From Stenotrophomonas maltophilia D457 (GTDB taxonomy: Bacteria; Pseudomonadota; Gammaproteobacteria; Xanthomonadales; Xanthomonadaceae), in NCBI RefSeq assembly GCF_000284595.1, contig NC_017671.1:310001-374000 (forward strand): a DNA stretch of 64,000 bases, written 5' to 3'. The notes under the pieces are model-generated. The model was not told where the DNA came from. It did not search any database and saw nothing but the letters and a program-made list of their open reading frames with translations. Below are positions 50,323 to 58,883 of the stretch, in pieces. The position numbers were made by a program, and so were the translations under genes. Within the stretch, counting starts at the first letter, position 1. Each line of letters opens with the position of its first letter.

Positions 50323-50682
50323 TCAGCGCGTCAGCTCGTAGAGCGGCACGAAGCCGCCGTAGATCATCCGCGCGCCGTCGAACGGCATCGGATTCTTCGT
50401 TGGATCAAACCGCGGGTCCTCCATCATCTTCTTCATGCCGGCGTCGCGGGTCGGCTTGTCCGGCCATTCGATCCAGGAAAACACCACCGTCTCATCCGGC
50501 GTGGCTTTCACCGCGCCGAAGAAGTCGGTGGTCTTGCCGTGCGGCACGTCATCGCCCCAGCACTCGACCACGCGCAGCGCGCCGTACTCGATGAAAACGG
50601 GATCCCCTGTGCGTGCATGGGCGAGGAACTTCTCCTTGTTGGCGGTGGGCACCGCCAGGACGAAACCGTCGATGTAGCTCAT
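50323..50682 (-). CDS. DUF1428-family protein
   Basis: 119 aa, soluble. It matches the DUF1428 pattern: MSYIDGFVLAVPTANKEKFLAHA, VVECWGDDVPHGKTTDFFGAVKATPDETVVFSWIEWPDKPTRDAGMKKMMEDPR and the end FDGARMIYGGFVPLYEL. These are dimeric ferredoxin-like (dabb) fold proteins of unknown role. ATG 50682; a separate gene next to the peptidase. Confidence 0.9.
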   Translation of the reverse strand: MSYIDGFVLAVPTANKEKFLAHARTGDPVFIEYGALRVVECWGDDVPHGKTTDFFGAVKATPDETVVFSWIEWPDKPTRDAGMKKMMEDPRFDPTKNPMPFDGARMIYGGFVPLYELTR

Positions 50683-50773
50683 TGCCTGCCTCCGGATGGA
50701 CCGTGCCACATGCACGGCCTTCAGGTACACGACGAACCAGCGCGTAGGGAATCGACATCCCGCGTGCGCCTGT

Positions 50774-53176
50774 TCAGCCCGGGCCACCCGGGAGCGGGGC
50801 CAGCACCGTATCCGGTGGCTGCTGGCCGGCCAGGTGGCGCACGAAGTAGTCCCACATGCGGTGCGTGTAGGTGGCGTCGTTGCGGAACAGTTCGTGGTCC
50901 TGCCGGGCCAGGTACAGCAGGTCGTAACTACGCTGGGCCTTGTTCAGGGCCGCGGCCAGCTGCAGGGTCAGCGCCGGTGGCGCGTTCTCGTCCAGTTCGC
51001 CATAGACCAGCAGCAGATGCCCGCGCAGGTTGCCGGCCAGTGCCGCATTGTCGAGCCCGGCAAAGGGGGCCGGCACGCCATCGGCCATGGCTGTAGCTGG
51101 CACCACGCCACCGAACAGCCGGTCCATGCCGTGCAGGGCGCCGCCGTACATGCCCCGGAAATTGTGGCTGCCGGCCGAGGCCACAGCCACCTTGTAGAAC
51201 GCCGGGTGGCGCAGCAGTGCACGCGCCGCGCTGTAACCACCGAACGAATGCCTGTAGATGCCGACCCGCTGCAGGTCGATGCCCCGGTAGCGTTCGCCCA
51301 GCTGGCGCAGCGCGGCCACATGGTCATCGAGCTGCACATCGGCGCCGTGCAGGAAGCTGCTGTCATGGAATGCCTTGTCGCGGCCGCCGGTGCCGCGGGC
51401 ATCGATGCTGACCACCACGAAGCCGAGCTCGGCCAGGCTGGCGCGCGATACCGGGTTCTGCGCCGAAACCGCTTCGGCATAGGTCACCGGCGCATTGCTG
51501 ATGAAGGCACCGCCGTACATCGCGTCGATCACCGGGAAGCTGCCGTCATCGCGATAGTCGCGGGGCAGGTAGACGGTGGCGAAGATCGGCGTGCGCCCGT
51601 CGGCGGCCAGCAGCCGTTCGCGCCGCGGCGGCCGCCAGCCAGCAGCGATGATCGCCTGCGCATCCGCAGCCTCCAGTACCATCACTTCGCTGCCATCGTC
51701 GCTGGCGCGCAGCACCGTGCGCGGCGGCTGCGCGAGGCTGGACACGGTATCCACCAGATAGCTGCCGCCGGGCGACAGCGCCTGCGGCGCGCGTCCGCCG
51801 AACAGCATGCCGGTGCCCGCATCGGCCAGGTGGTCGCTGCCATCGGCGGCCAGGCGCTGCACCGGCCCACCGTGCAGTGCTACCCGGTACAGGCCACGTA
51901 CGTAGGGATCGCCGCCCTCGACACCACCAGCACTGAAGTATGCCCAAGCGCCTGCGCTGTCCACCCCGAGCAGGTCACGCACCGCCCACCGGCCGCGGGT
52001 GAGCTGGCGCATCACCTTGCCGTCGGACAGGCGCACCCGGTACAGATGGCCCCAGCCATCACGCTGCGAGAACCACACGGCGGTGTCCTGGCCGGGCAGG
52101 ATCGCAACCGAGGCACGGTTGTAGGAATACAGGCTGAGCTGCAGGCGCGCGTCGCCGGCTTCTTCCAGCACGGTGCGCAGCGCACCGCTGCCGGCATCGA
52201 TCTCCACCAGGCGCAGTCGTCGCGGCGCGCCGAAGTGCGCGATCGCGGCATACAGCCGGTGGCCGTCCCAGCCCAGCAGGCCGGCCTCGCTGAGGGTGTT
52301 CCAGCCCTCGGGCAGGGTGATGTCCTGCTGCCGGCCGCTGCGCACATCGACGATGTACAGGCTGTCACGCACCTGCTGTGCATCGCCCAGCAATCCCAGT
52401 TTCACCGTGTGCACGCGGGGCCGCGCGCCGCCGGCCGGGGTGCTTTCCAGATAGGGGTAGTCCTGCAGCGCACGTTCGTCGTAGCGGACGCCGGCAACAT
52501 AGCGTCCATCGGGCGACCAGCCGACGGCGAACGGCCGCGCCGGCATCCGGCCCTGGCTGCGTGGAATACCGCGCAGGGTGAAATCGGGCAATACACCATA
52601 GCCATGGCCGGCGACACCGCCGGTGGTCAGCGCCCGCGGTGCCTGTCGGCGTTGCTGCAGCCATAGATTGTGGTCGCGCACCTGCAGCCAGGCCTCGCCG
52701 TCGGGTGCGGGCAGTGCATCGGCAGCAGGCATGGCGCCCTGCGTCCGCAGGCACTGCCAACGTGGCCACTGGCAGTCGATGCCGGCTTCACCGCTGAAGC
52801 GCAGGCGCAGGCCATCGGCCAGCACCTGCACATTGACCAACCGCAACCGTTGCCCGTTCACCCCCAGGGCCCCCGCAGCGCTGTCCAGCGCAGCGCGATC
52901 GAACAGGATCTGCCGGGAGGCCTGCGCCGGATCGACCAGCACGCCCTCGCGCCGGCCCTGGCCGTCTTCGCGTTCGTACCAGAAGCGGCCATCGGCCAGC
53001 CAGTTCGGCAGGAGCGAGGCATTGCGCAGCGCACCGCGCAGGTGGCTGTCGTGCACGCGCTCGGCGCGCTGGTAATCGGAGGGCTGCAACGGCCGAGCCG
53101 ATGCTGTGGAAAGCACGCCGATGAAGGCGAGGACGGCGGCGCAGAACCGGAACCGCAGCGGGGCAGGTACGTGCAA
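50774..53176 (-). CDS. S9-family (prolyl oligopeptidase/DPP-IV type) peptidase with an altered nucleophile elbow
   Basis: 800 aa from TTG 53176, chosen because AGGAGG lies just upstream and the frame then begins with a signal peptide (RFCAAVLAFIGVLSTASA). A beta-propeller region (about 40-520) leads into the alpha/beta-hydrolase domain. The catalytic Asp (GELDENAP) and His (ARQDHEL) are present. The serine region reads YRHSFGGYSA with Ser at about residue 644, whereas the family pattern is G-x-S-x-G-G; here Arg replaces the first Gly (codon AGG at 51251-51253). The protein may be inactive or altered, or the change is tolerated. Confidence 0.88.
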   Translation of the reverse strand: MHVPAPLRFRFCAAVLAFIGVLSTASARPLQPSDYQRAERVHDSHLRGALRNASLLPNWLADGRFWYEREDGQGRREGVLVDPAQASRQILFDRAALDSAAGALGVNGQRLRLVNVQVLADGLRLRFSGEAGIDCQWPRWQCLRTQGAMPAADALPAPDGEAWLQVRDHNLWLQQRRQAPRALTTGGVAGHGYGVLPDFTLRGIPRSQGRMPARPFAVGWSPDGRYVAGVRYDERALQDYPYLESTPAGGARPRVHTVKLGLLGDAQQVRDSLYIVDVRSGRQQDITLPEGWNTLSEAGLLGWDGHRLYAAIAHFGAPRRLRLVEIDAGSGALRTVLEEAGDARLQLSLYSYNRASVAILPGQDTAVWFSQRDGWGHLYRVRLSDGKVMRQLTRGRWAVRDLLGVDSAGAWAYFSAGGVEGGDPYVRGLYRVALHGGPVQRLAADGSDHLADAGTGMLFGGRAPQALSPGGSYLVDTVSSLAQPPRTVLRASDDGSEVMVLEAADAQAIIAAGWRPPRRERLLAADGRTPIFATVYLPRDYRDDGSFPVIDAMYGGAFISNAPVTYAEAVSAQNPVSRASLAELGFVVVSIDARGTGGRDKAFHDSSFLHGADVQLDDHVAALRQLGERYRGIDLQRVGIYRHSFGGYSAARALLRHPAFYKVAVASAGSHNFRGMYGGALHGMDRLFGGVVPATAMADGVPAPFAGLDNAALAGNLRGHLLLVYGELDENAPPALTLQLAAALNKAQRSYDLLYLARQDHELFRNDATYTHRMWDYFVRHLAGQQPPDTVLAPLPGGPG

Positions 53177-53386
53177 GGCAACCTCCTGTTGCAAGGGTCA
53201 GCGGAATTCGAATGCACGCGCGCCGCGCGCGTATGCCAGACGCAGCCTGAATCAAGCCAAAAAATTCAGCAATGCGAAGACCGCTGTTTTCAGGGAGCGT
53301 TGTGGCGAATAACGGAGAATTTACATTCCCGATGCGATGGCGCCCTGGCGCTGCTGCACACCATAAGAAAGTAAAGGTGTACCCCC

Positions 53387-53959
53387 ATGAAGAATTCGCT
53401 GATTGCTCTGGCCCTGGCCGCTGCCCTGCCGTTCACCGCTTCGGCTGCTGAGAACCTGTCCTACAACTACGCCGAAGCCGACTACGCCAAGACCGACGTT
53501 GAAGGCATCAAGGCCGACGGCTGGGGCGTGAAGGGTTCCTACGGCTTCCTGCCGAACTTCCACGCCTTCGGCGAATACAGCCGCCAGGAAATCGACCACA
53601 CCAACCTGAAGGTTGACCAGTGGAAGGTCGGTGCCGGCTACAACGTTGAAATCGCTCCGAGCACCGACTTCGTTGCCCGCGTTGCCTACCAGAAGTTCGA
53701 CCGCAAGCACGGTCTGGACTTCAACGGCTACAGCGCTGAAGCCGGTATCCGCACTGCCTTCGGCGCCCACGCCGAGGTCTACGGCATGGTCGGTTACGAA
53801 GACTACGCCAAGAAGCACGGCGTCAATCCGGATGGCCAGTGGTACGGCCGCCTGGGTGGTCAGGTCAAGCTGAACCAGAACTGGGGCCTGAACGGCGAGC
53901 TGAAGATGAACCGCCACGGCGACAAGGAATACACCGTCGGCCCGCGCTTCAGCTGGTAA
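53387..53959 (+). CDS. Ax21-family outer-membrane beta-barrel protein
   Basis: 190 aa. A signal peptide (SLIALALAAALPFTASA) precedes a repeat of short amphipathic strands: NLSYNYAEADYAK, DGWGVKGSYGF, FHAFGEYSRQEIDHTNLKVDQWKVGAGYN, ARVAYQKFDRKHGLDFNGYSAEAGIRTA, VYGMVGYEDYAKKHGVNPDGQWYGRLGGQVKLN and the C-terminal GPRFSW. This matches Ax21 proteins of Xanthomonas and Stenotrophomonas, secreted in outer-membrane vesicles. Codon use here is narrower than in neighbours, suggesting high expression. A terminator follows. Confidence 0.9.
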   Translation: MKNSLIALALAAALPFTASAAENLSYNYAEADYAKTDVEGIKADGWGVKGSYGFLPNFHAFGEYSRQEIDHTNLKVDQWKVGAGYNVEIAPSTDFVARVAYQKFDRKHGLDFNGYSAEAGIRTAFGAHAEVYGMVGYEDYAKKHGVNPDGQWYGRLGGQVKLNQNWGLNGELKMNRHGDKEYTVGPRFSW

Positions 53960-53995
53960 TTGCTGCCTCGGCGCGATTGCGCGCTGGAGACGCCC

Positions 53996-54019
53996 CAGGC
54001 CCGGCATTTGCCGGGCCTG
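53996..54019 (+). terminator. Intrinsic terminator after the Ax21 gene
   Basis: CAGGCCCGGC and GCCGGGCCTG form a 10-bp stem with a 4-nt loop, followed by GTTGCGTTT. It is the only obvious terminator between the Ax21 gene and the next plus-strand gene. Confidence 0.7.
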
Positions 54020-54133
54020 TTGCGTTTGCGCCGTGGCAAACCGGAATGCTGTCTGACTGGCGGAATGCGCGGGCCAGCCATTGCAAGGAATTGGATTCCG
54101 CCGCTGCGGGCACCGACCTACGTTGGATGTCCC

Positions 54134-54838
54134 ATGTTGCCTGGACATGCCGCAATGCCGCTGACCCTCCCGCCTCTGCTGCCTGATCGGCCACGACGCC
54201 TGGCGCTGCTGGACCCGCACCCGGTACTGCGGTTGGGCGTGGAAGTGCTGCTGCGCCAGCACGCGGGTGTGCAGGTACGGGTGAGCCTGTCCAGCGAGGC
54301 GCACCTGCTGCACCTGCTGGAGCGCAGCCCGACGTGTGTCGACCTGCTGCTGATCGATGCGTTGCCCATGGGCGACCTGGGCGATGGGTTGGCCCTGTTG
54401 CACGTGCTGTCGCAGCGCTGGCCGGCACTGCCGGTGCTGGTGCTCTCGGCACACTGCAATGCCAGCACGGTGGCCACCGCGATGCGTGCCGGTGCGCGCG
54501 GCTTCCTGTCCAAGTCGACGCCACCGGACGTGTTGCTGCGTGCCATTGATGTGGTCGCCCGGGGAGGGCGCTTCGTGCCACCGGAGCTGCGCGCGGAACT
54601 GAACCTGCCGGGCACGCGTGCACGCAGAATGCCGGCCCCGGCACTGGTGCCGTTGAGCCAGCGCGAACGGGAAGTGCTCGGGCTGGTGCTGAAAGGGGTC
54701 AGCACCAGCGAAATGGCCCTGCGATCGGGGCGTTCAGCCAGCACGATCAGCTCGCAGAAAACCTCGGCCTACCGCAAGCTCGGCATCCGCGGGGACGGTG
54801 ACCTGTTCCGCTTCCGCCACCTGCTGGAATGCGGATGA
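54134..54838 (+). CDS. RcsB-like response regulator (LuxR family)
   Basis: 234 aa from ATG 54134 (or ATG 54155). The receiver begins LALLDPHPVLRLGVEVLL, with the phospho-acceptor in LLLIDALPMG and the K in GFLSKST; the C-terminal LuxR domain is LSQREREVLGLVLKGVSTSEMALRSGRSASTISSQKTSAYRKLGI. The acidic pocket has DPHP instead of DDHP. Its layout matches RcsB/BvgA-type regulators. No histidine kinase is adjacent, so it is an orphan or served in trans. A paralogue with the same layout lies at 63221-63847. Confidence 0.87.
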   Translation: MLPGHAAMPLTLPPLLPDRPRRLALLDPHPVLRLGVEVLLRQHAGVQVRVSLSSEAHLLHLLERSPTCVDLLLIDALPMGDLGDGLALLHVLSQRWPALPVLVLSAHCNASTVATAMRAGARGFLSKSTPPDVLLRAIDVVARGGRFVPPELRAELNLPGTRARRMPAPALVPLSQREREVLGLVLKGVSTSEMALRSGRSASTISSQKTSAYRKLGIRGDGDLFRFRHLLECG

Positions 54839-54844
54839 GCGGCG

Positions 54845-55234
54845 TTACTCGCCCTGGTACTGCTTCTCTTCCACCAGTGCAGAACCGGCCACGCGGTTGA
54901 TCTCGTTCTTCACCTGCACGCGCTCGCCATTGGTGCCATAGACACCGCGTGCCAGCTGGATGAATGCATCATCGAACACCTGGGCCGCTTCCTTGTCGCG
55001 CAGCTGGTCCTGGATGTCCCACATACGCTCGTTGATCGCCTTCAACTGCTGCTGCAGCGCGGCCAGGGCCGGCTGTGCCTGCAGCTGCTGCTGCAACAGG
55101 GGCAGCAGGCCGTCCAGCTCGGTGCGCACGTTGGCCAGCTTGGCGGCATCGTCGATGCGCTCGGCCTTGATCTGGAGAATGGTGATCTTGTCGATCAGCT
55201 CGCCGATCGATACCGGGGTCAGGATGGCGTCCAC
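54845..55234 (-). CDS. DUF6165-family protein
   Basis: 129 aa from GTG 55234. The sequence VSIGELIDKITILQIKAERIDDAAKLANVRTELDGLL is the family's conserved N-terminal helix pair, followed by long helices rich in Gln and Leu and a C-terminal NEINRVAGSALVEEKQY. The role is unknown; these small helical proteins are conserved across Proteobacteria. It is convergent with the response regulator gene. Confidence 0.8.
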   Translation of the reverse strand: MDAILTPVSIGELIDKITILQIKAERIDDAAKLANVRTELDGLLPLLQQQLQAQPALAALQQQLKAINERMWDIQDQLRDKEAAQVFDDAFIQLARGVYGTNGERVQVKNEINRVAGSALVEEKQYQGE

Positions 55235-55412
55235 GCGGTTGGTTCCTGGAAACAGGGCGCCATGATACCGCGCCGCTGGCGCATGGCCCCGATCCACGGG
55301 ATTTACGCCGAATTTGCGCCGCGGGCCGGGCCGCACCCTCGATCCGTTACGGCCACGCGCTGGACACTGCCGTCCCGGCGGCGTGACCGCCTTCGACGAG
55401 GAACACAGTGCA

Positions 55413-56111
55413 GTGAACAGCAAGGGGACGATGGCGGCGGTGGTGGCCGCCCTGGCAGGGCTGCTTGGCATGGGCAGCGCGCAGGCACAGGTGCAGGTCA
55501 GTGGCAGTGCGGCCTTGACCAGTGACTACGTGTGGCGCGGCAGCTCGCAGAGCGATGGTGACCCGGCGGTGCAAGCCGGCGCGAAGATCTCGATCCCATC
55601 GGGCTGGTACGCCAGCGTGTGGGGGTCCAACGTCTGGTTCAAGCCGGACAATGGCGCGCGCAGCGAGTTCGACCTGGTGGCGGGCTGGTCCGGCGCGCTG
55701 GCACCGGACTGGACGCTGGATGCGAACCTGACCCGCTATGTGTATCCGGGTACCGGTCGTGCGCTGGACTGGACCGAACTCAACACCACCGTGACCTGGA
55801 AGCAGCGCGCCTGGCTGCAGGTCGCGCATTCCAACGATGCGTTGGCCGGTGGCCATCGCGGAACCTATGCCCAGCTGGGCGTGCGTGTGCCGCTGCACGA
55901 ACGCGTCCGCCTGGAAGCAGCGGTGGGCCAGTACTGGCTGGCCACCGCGCAGGGCCCGGATTACCTGCATGGCCAGCTCAGTGCCATTGCCACGCTGACT
56001 CCGGCATGGGAGCTGCGCGCCACCGTGCATGACACCGACAGCGCGGCCAAGCGACTGTTCCCGGGCAATGCCGGTGGACGCTGGGAGCTGGCGCTGCAGG
56101 GCAGCTTCTAG
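55413..56111 (+). CDS. TorF-type putative porin
   Basis: 232 aa from GTG 55413 (ATG 55431 is an alternative). A signal peptide (MAAVVAALAGLLGMGSAQA) precedes a beta barrel whose first strands show the TorF/Gcw-type signature QVSGSAALTSDYVWRGSSQSDGDPAVQAGAKIS and later WTELNTTVTWKQRAWLQVAHSN. It ends at F, as outer-membrane barrels do. A substrate-specific channel is likely, but the ligand is unknown. Its stop overlaps the convergent MFS gene by four bases. Confidence 0.85.
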   Translation: MNSKGTMAAVVAALAGLLGMGSAQAQVQVSGSAALTSDYVWRGSSQSDGDPAVQAGAKISIPSGWYASVWGSNVWFKPDNGARSEFDLVAGWSGALAPDWTLDANLTRYVYPGTGRALDWTELNTTVTWKQRAWLQVAHSNDALAGGHRGTYAQLGVRVPLHERVRLEAAVGQYWLATAQGPDYLHGQLSAIATLTPAWELRATVHDTDSAAKRLFPGNAGGRWELALQGSF

Positions 56112-57349
56112 TTCGACGATGCCGCCTGGCGCGCGCGCAGCGCGCCGGGCAGCCACAGCAGCAGGGCCAGCACGGCCACGGCGGCACCGGCCACGCAGAC
56201 GCCGGTCCAACCGTAGCGCTGGTAGACCTGCGCCGACAGCAGCGAACCCAGCGAGCCGCCGATGAAGTAGCCGGTCATGTAGCCGGCATTGAGGCGGTTG
56301 CGCGCCGCGGGCTGCAGCGCATAGATCAGGTTCTGGTTGCTGACGTGCAGCAGCTGTGCGGCCAGGTCCAGCACCACCACGCCGATCAGCAGCGCCAGCA
56401 GCGAGTGGGCCGACAGCCCCAGTGGCAGCCACGACAGCAGCAACAGCACCAGCGCGATGGCAGTGGCGCGTCCGGTCTGGCCGCGGTCGGACATGCGCCC
56501 GGCCAGGCCGGCCGCCAGCGTGCCGGCTGCACCGACCAGCCCGAACAGGCCGATGGTGGCATCGCTGTAGGCGTAAGGTGGCTGCGCCAGCAGGAACGCG
56601 AGCGGGGTCCAGAAAATCGCGAACATGGCAAAGCTGCAGGCACCCAGCAGGGTGCGCTGGCGCAGCACCGGCTCCTGCACGAACAGCACGCCGATCGAGC
56701 GCAGCAAGGCGAAATAGCCCAGGCCGGCGCTGTGGTGGAATCGTGGCAGGCCGCGCTGCAATGCCAGTGCGGTCAGCACCAGGGTGCCGGCAGCGATGGC
56801 ATACACCAGGCGCCAGTCACCCAGGCTGGACAGCAGGCCGGCCACGGTACGCGCCAGCAGGATGCCCAGCAGCAGGCCACTCATCAGCGTGCCGACCACG
56901 CGGCCACGATGTTCCGGCGCGGCCAGCGTGGCCGCGAACGGCACCAGCACCTGTGCCACCACCGAAAACAGTCCGGTGATCGCGGTCCCGACCAGCAGCC
57001 AGGCCAGCGACGGCGCGCAGGCACTGATCACCAGGCCACCGGCCGACAGCAGGCTCATCACCACGATCAAGCGGCGGCGCTCGAACAGGTCACCCAGTGG
57101 CACCAGCAGGATCAGTCCGGCGGCATAGCTCAGCTGTGCTGCGGTAACCACCATGCCGACCTGGCCGAACGGCACGCCGAAGGCATCTGCGATGGTGTGC
57201 AGCAGCGGTTGCGCATAGTAGTTGCTGGCCACGGCCACGCCGGTGGCGACCGACATCAGCAGCACCTGCCAGCGGTGCAGAGGGGGAAGGGACGGGCTCA
57301 CGCGGTGTTCCAGGAAGCGGGGTGCACAGTGTCCGCCTGCTGCGGTCAT
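56108..57349 (-). CDS. MFS drug/metabolite efflux transporter
   Basis: 413 aa with twelve predicted helices. Typical features are VATGVAVASNYYAQPLLHTIADAFGVPFGQVGMVVTAAQLSYAAGLI in helix 1-2 and the motif GDLFERRRLIVVM in the first cytoplasmic loop. It is divergent from a LysR gene across 50 bp, the usual layout for an exporter controlled by its own regulator. The substrate is not evident; a GTG at 57301 is a possible shorter start. Confidence 0.85.
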   Translation of the reverse strand: MTAAGGHCAPRFLEHRVSPSLPPLHRWQVLLMSVATGVAVASNYYAQPLLHTIADAFGVPFGQVGMVVTAAQLSYAAGLILLVPLGDLFERRRLIVVMSLLSAGGLVISACAPSLAWLLVGTAITGLFSVVAQVLVPFAATLAAPEHRGRVVGTLMSGLLLGILLARTVAGLLSSLGDWRLVYAIAAGTLVLTALALQRGLPRFHHSAGLGYFALLRSIGVLFVQEPVLRQRTLLGACSFAMFAIFWTPLAFLLAQPPYAYSDATIGLFGLVGAAGTLAAGLAGRMSDRGQTGRATAIALVLLLLSWLPLGLSAHSLLALLIGVVVLDLAAQLLHVSNQNLIYALQPAARNRLNAGYMTGYFIGGSLGSLLSAQVYQRYGWTGVCVAGAAVAVLALLLWLPGALRARQAASSN

Positions 57350-57399
57350 GATGGAAATGAATCATCATCATCCTTGTCATCTGAAAACAAGATAGCTGG

Positions 57400-58287
57400 A
57401 TGAACCTCAAGCAGCTCGAGTTTGCCGTCGCCCTGGCCGAGGAGGGCAATTTCACCCGTGCCGCCGAGCGCTGCCACGTGGTGCAGTCCGCGCTCAGCCA
57501 CCAGATCGCCCACCTGGAACAGGAACTGGGTGCCACACTGTTCGAGCGCCTGCCACGCCAGGTGCGGGCTACCGCCGCCGGCGAGGCGTTGCTGGTGCAC
57601 GCACGCCAGGTGCTGGCCAGCCTGCGCCACCTGCGCGCCGACGTGGCCGCCGTCAGTGGCGAAGTGCGTGGCCTGCTGGCCATCGGGCAGATTTCTTCGC
57701 TGACCGACATCGACGTCGTGGCGATGCTGGCGGCCTTCCAGCGGGTGCACCCACAGGTGGAGTTCCAGCTGCGCGTGGACAAGAGCGAAGACCTGATCGC
57801 ACAGGTGCAGTCGCGCGCGCTGGATGTGGCACTGGTCGGCCTGGCGCCGTCGGCAGCGCTGGATGGCGTCTGCCACCAGGTGCTGCAGGAGGAGGATCTG
57901 GTAGCGGTACTGGCGCCGTCGCACCGGCTCGCCGGGCGCACGCGGTTGCCATTGACCGCACTGCAGGATGAAGCGCTGGTCGACTTCCCGCGCGGTACCG
58001 GTGCGCGCCGGCAGACCGACGATGCCTTCGCCGCCGCTGGCCTGCCGCACACGGTGCGTTTCGAGGTCAACCTGATGGAACTGGTCGAGCGCTTCGTCCG
58101 CCACGGATTGGCGGTCGGCATCGTGCCGGCGTTGATCGCCGAAGGTTTCCAGGGCGTGGTTCAGATTCCACTGCAGCCGACCCCGACCCGGCGCGTACAC
58201 CTGGTCTGGCAGCGGCTGCCGACGCCGGCCGCGCGCGCCTTCGTCGAGGCCGTGCTCAGCCGCGCAGGCGCAGGCTCAGGCCCTTGA
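57400..58287 (+). CDS. LysR-family transcriptional regulator
   Basis: 295 aa. The winged helix-turn-helix occupies the N-terminus (MNLKQLEFAVALAEEGNFTRAAERCHVVQSALSHQIAHLEQELG), and the substrate-binding domain follows from about 90. It is divergent from the MFS transporter and most likely activates or represses it in response to an unknown effector molecule. Its 3' end overlaps the convergent DUF1456 gene by 32 bp. Confidence 0.92.
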   Translation: MNLKQLEFAVALAEEGNFTRAAERCHVVQSALSHQIAHLEQELGATLFERLPRQVRATAAGEALLVHARQVLASLRHLRADVAAVSGEVRGLLAIGQISSLTDIDVVAMLAAFQRVHPQVEFQLRVDKSEDLIAQVQSRALDVALVGLAPSAALDGVCHQVLQEEDLVAVLAPSHRLAGRTRLPLTALQDEALVDFPRGTGARRQTDDAFAAAGLPHTVRFEVNLMELVERFVRHGLAVGIVPALIAEGFQGVVQIPLQPTPTRRVHLVWQRLPTPAARAFVEAVLSRAGAGSGP

Positions 58288-58723
58288 GGAAGTTGCGCAG
58301 CATCTGGTCCAGGCAGCGCCGGTAGTTGGTGTGCCCGGGCTGGCGGAACAACGCACCGACTTCCGACTTGGACACGTTGAAGCCGGCGCTGGCGAAGATC
58401 TCCATCAGGTCCACGTCGCGCAGCTGGAAGGCCACGCGCAGCTTCTTCAGCACCAGGTTGTTGTCGATGCGGGTTTCCACCGCACGCTGCGGCTGGCTCT
58501 CGTCGCGACCGCGCAGGTGCACGATCAGGCCATCGAGGAAGTGCGCCAGTGCGCTGTCGTTCATCGCCTCGAAACCGGCTTCGTCCTCGCGGCGCAGCCA
58601 GGCCTTCACCTGCTCGGTATCCACGGCGAAGGCCGGGTCGGCCATCTGGCACAGGGTGACCACGTGCTGGTCACCCAGGTCCAGGGAGTAGCGCACGCTG
58701 CGCAGGACATCATTGTTGATCAT
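58256..58723 (-). CDS. DUF1456 (YehS)-family protein
   Basis: 155 aa. The family signature MINNDVLRSVRYSLDLGDQHVVTLCQMA is at the N-terminus, with two repeated helical units of about 65 residues each (DLGDQ...ALAHFLDGLIVHLRGRDES and DNNLVLKKLRVAFQLRDVDLMEIFASAGFNVSKSEVGALFRQPGHTNYRRCLDQMLRNFLKGL). The function is unknown. Its 3' end overlaps the LysR gene, and a hairpin repeat lies upstream. Confidence 0.92.
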   Translation of the reverse strand: MINNDVLRSVRYSLDLGDQHVVTLCQMADPAFAVDTEQVKAWLRREDEAGFEAMNDSALAHFLDGLIVHLRGRDESQPQRAVETRIDNNLVLKKLRVAFQLRDVDLMEIFASAGFNVSKSEVGALFRQPGHTNYRRCLDQMLRNFLKGLSLRLRG

Positions 58724-58763
58724 GGCGCAATTGTACCGGTCACCCCGACACGTGGGGTCGCCG

Positions 58764-58806
58764 CCGGGGTCAGATCCCTTTGCTCCGCAAAGGGATCTGA
58801 CCCCGG
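58764..58806. repeat. Palindromic repeat of the GGGTCAGATCCC type
   Basis: CCGGGGTCAGATCCCTTTG and CAAAGGGATCTGACCCCGG pair over 19 bp with a short loop. The core is related to the pair at 28684-28778, so this is a second dispersed short-repeat family. It lies between the divergent DUF1456 and SDR genes. Confidence 0.85.
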
Positions 58807-58883
58807 ATCCGGCCGATCCGGCAACACGGGTGCTGCCGGACGGTGCCAGAATGGAGATCTGGTTTTCCCCCTGGAGTTGCCTG

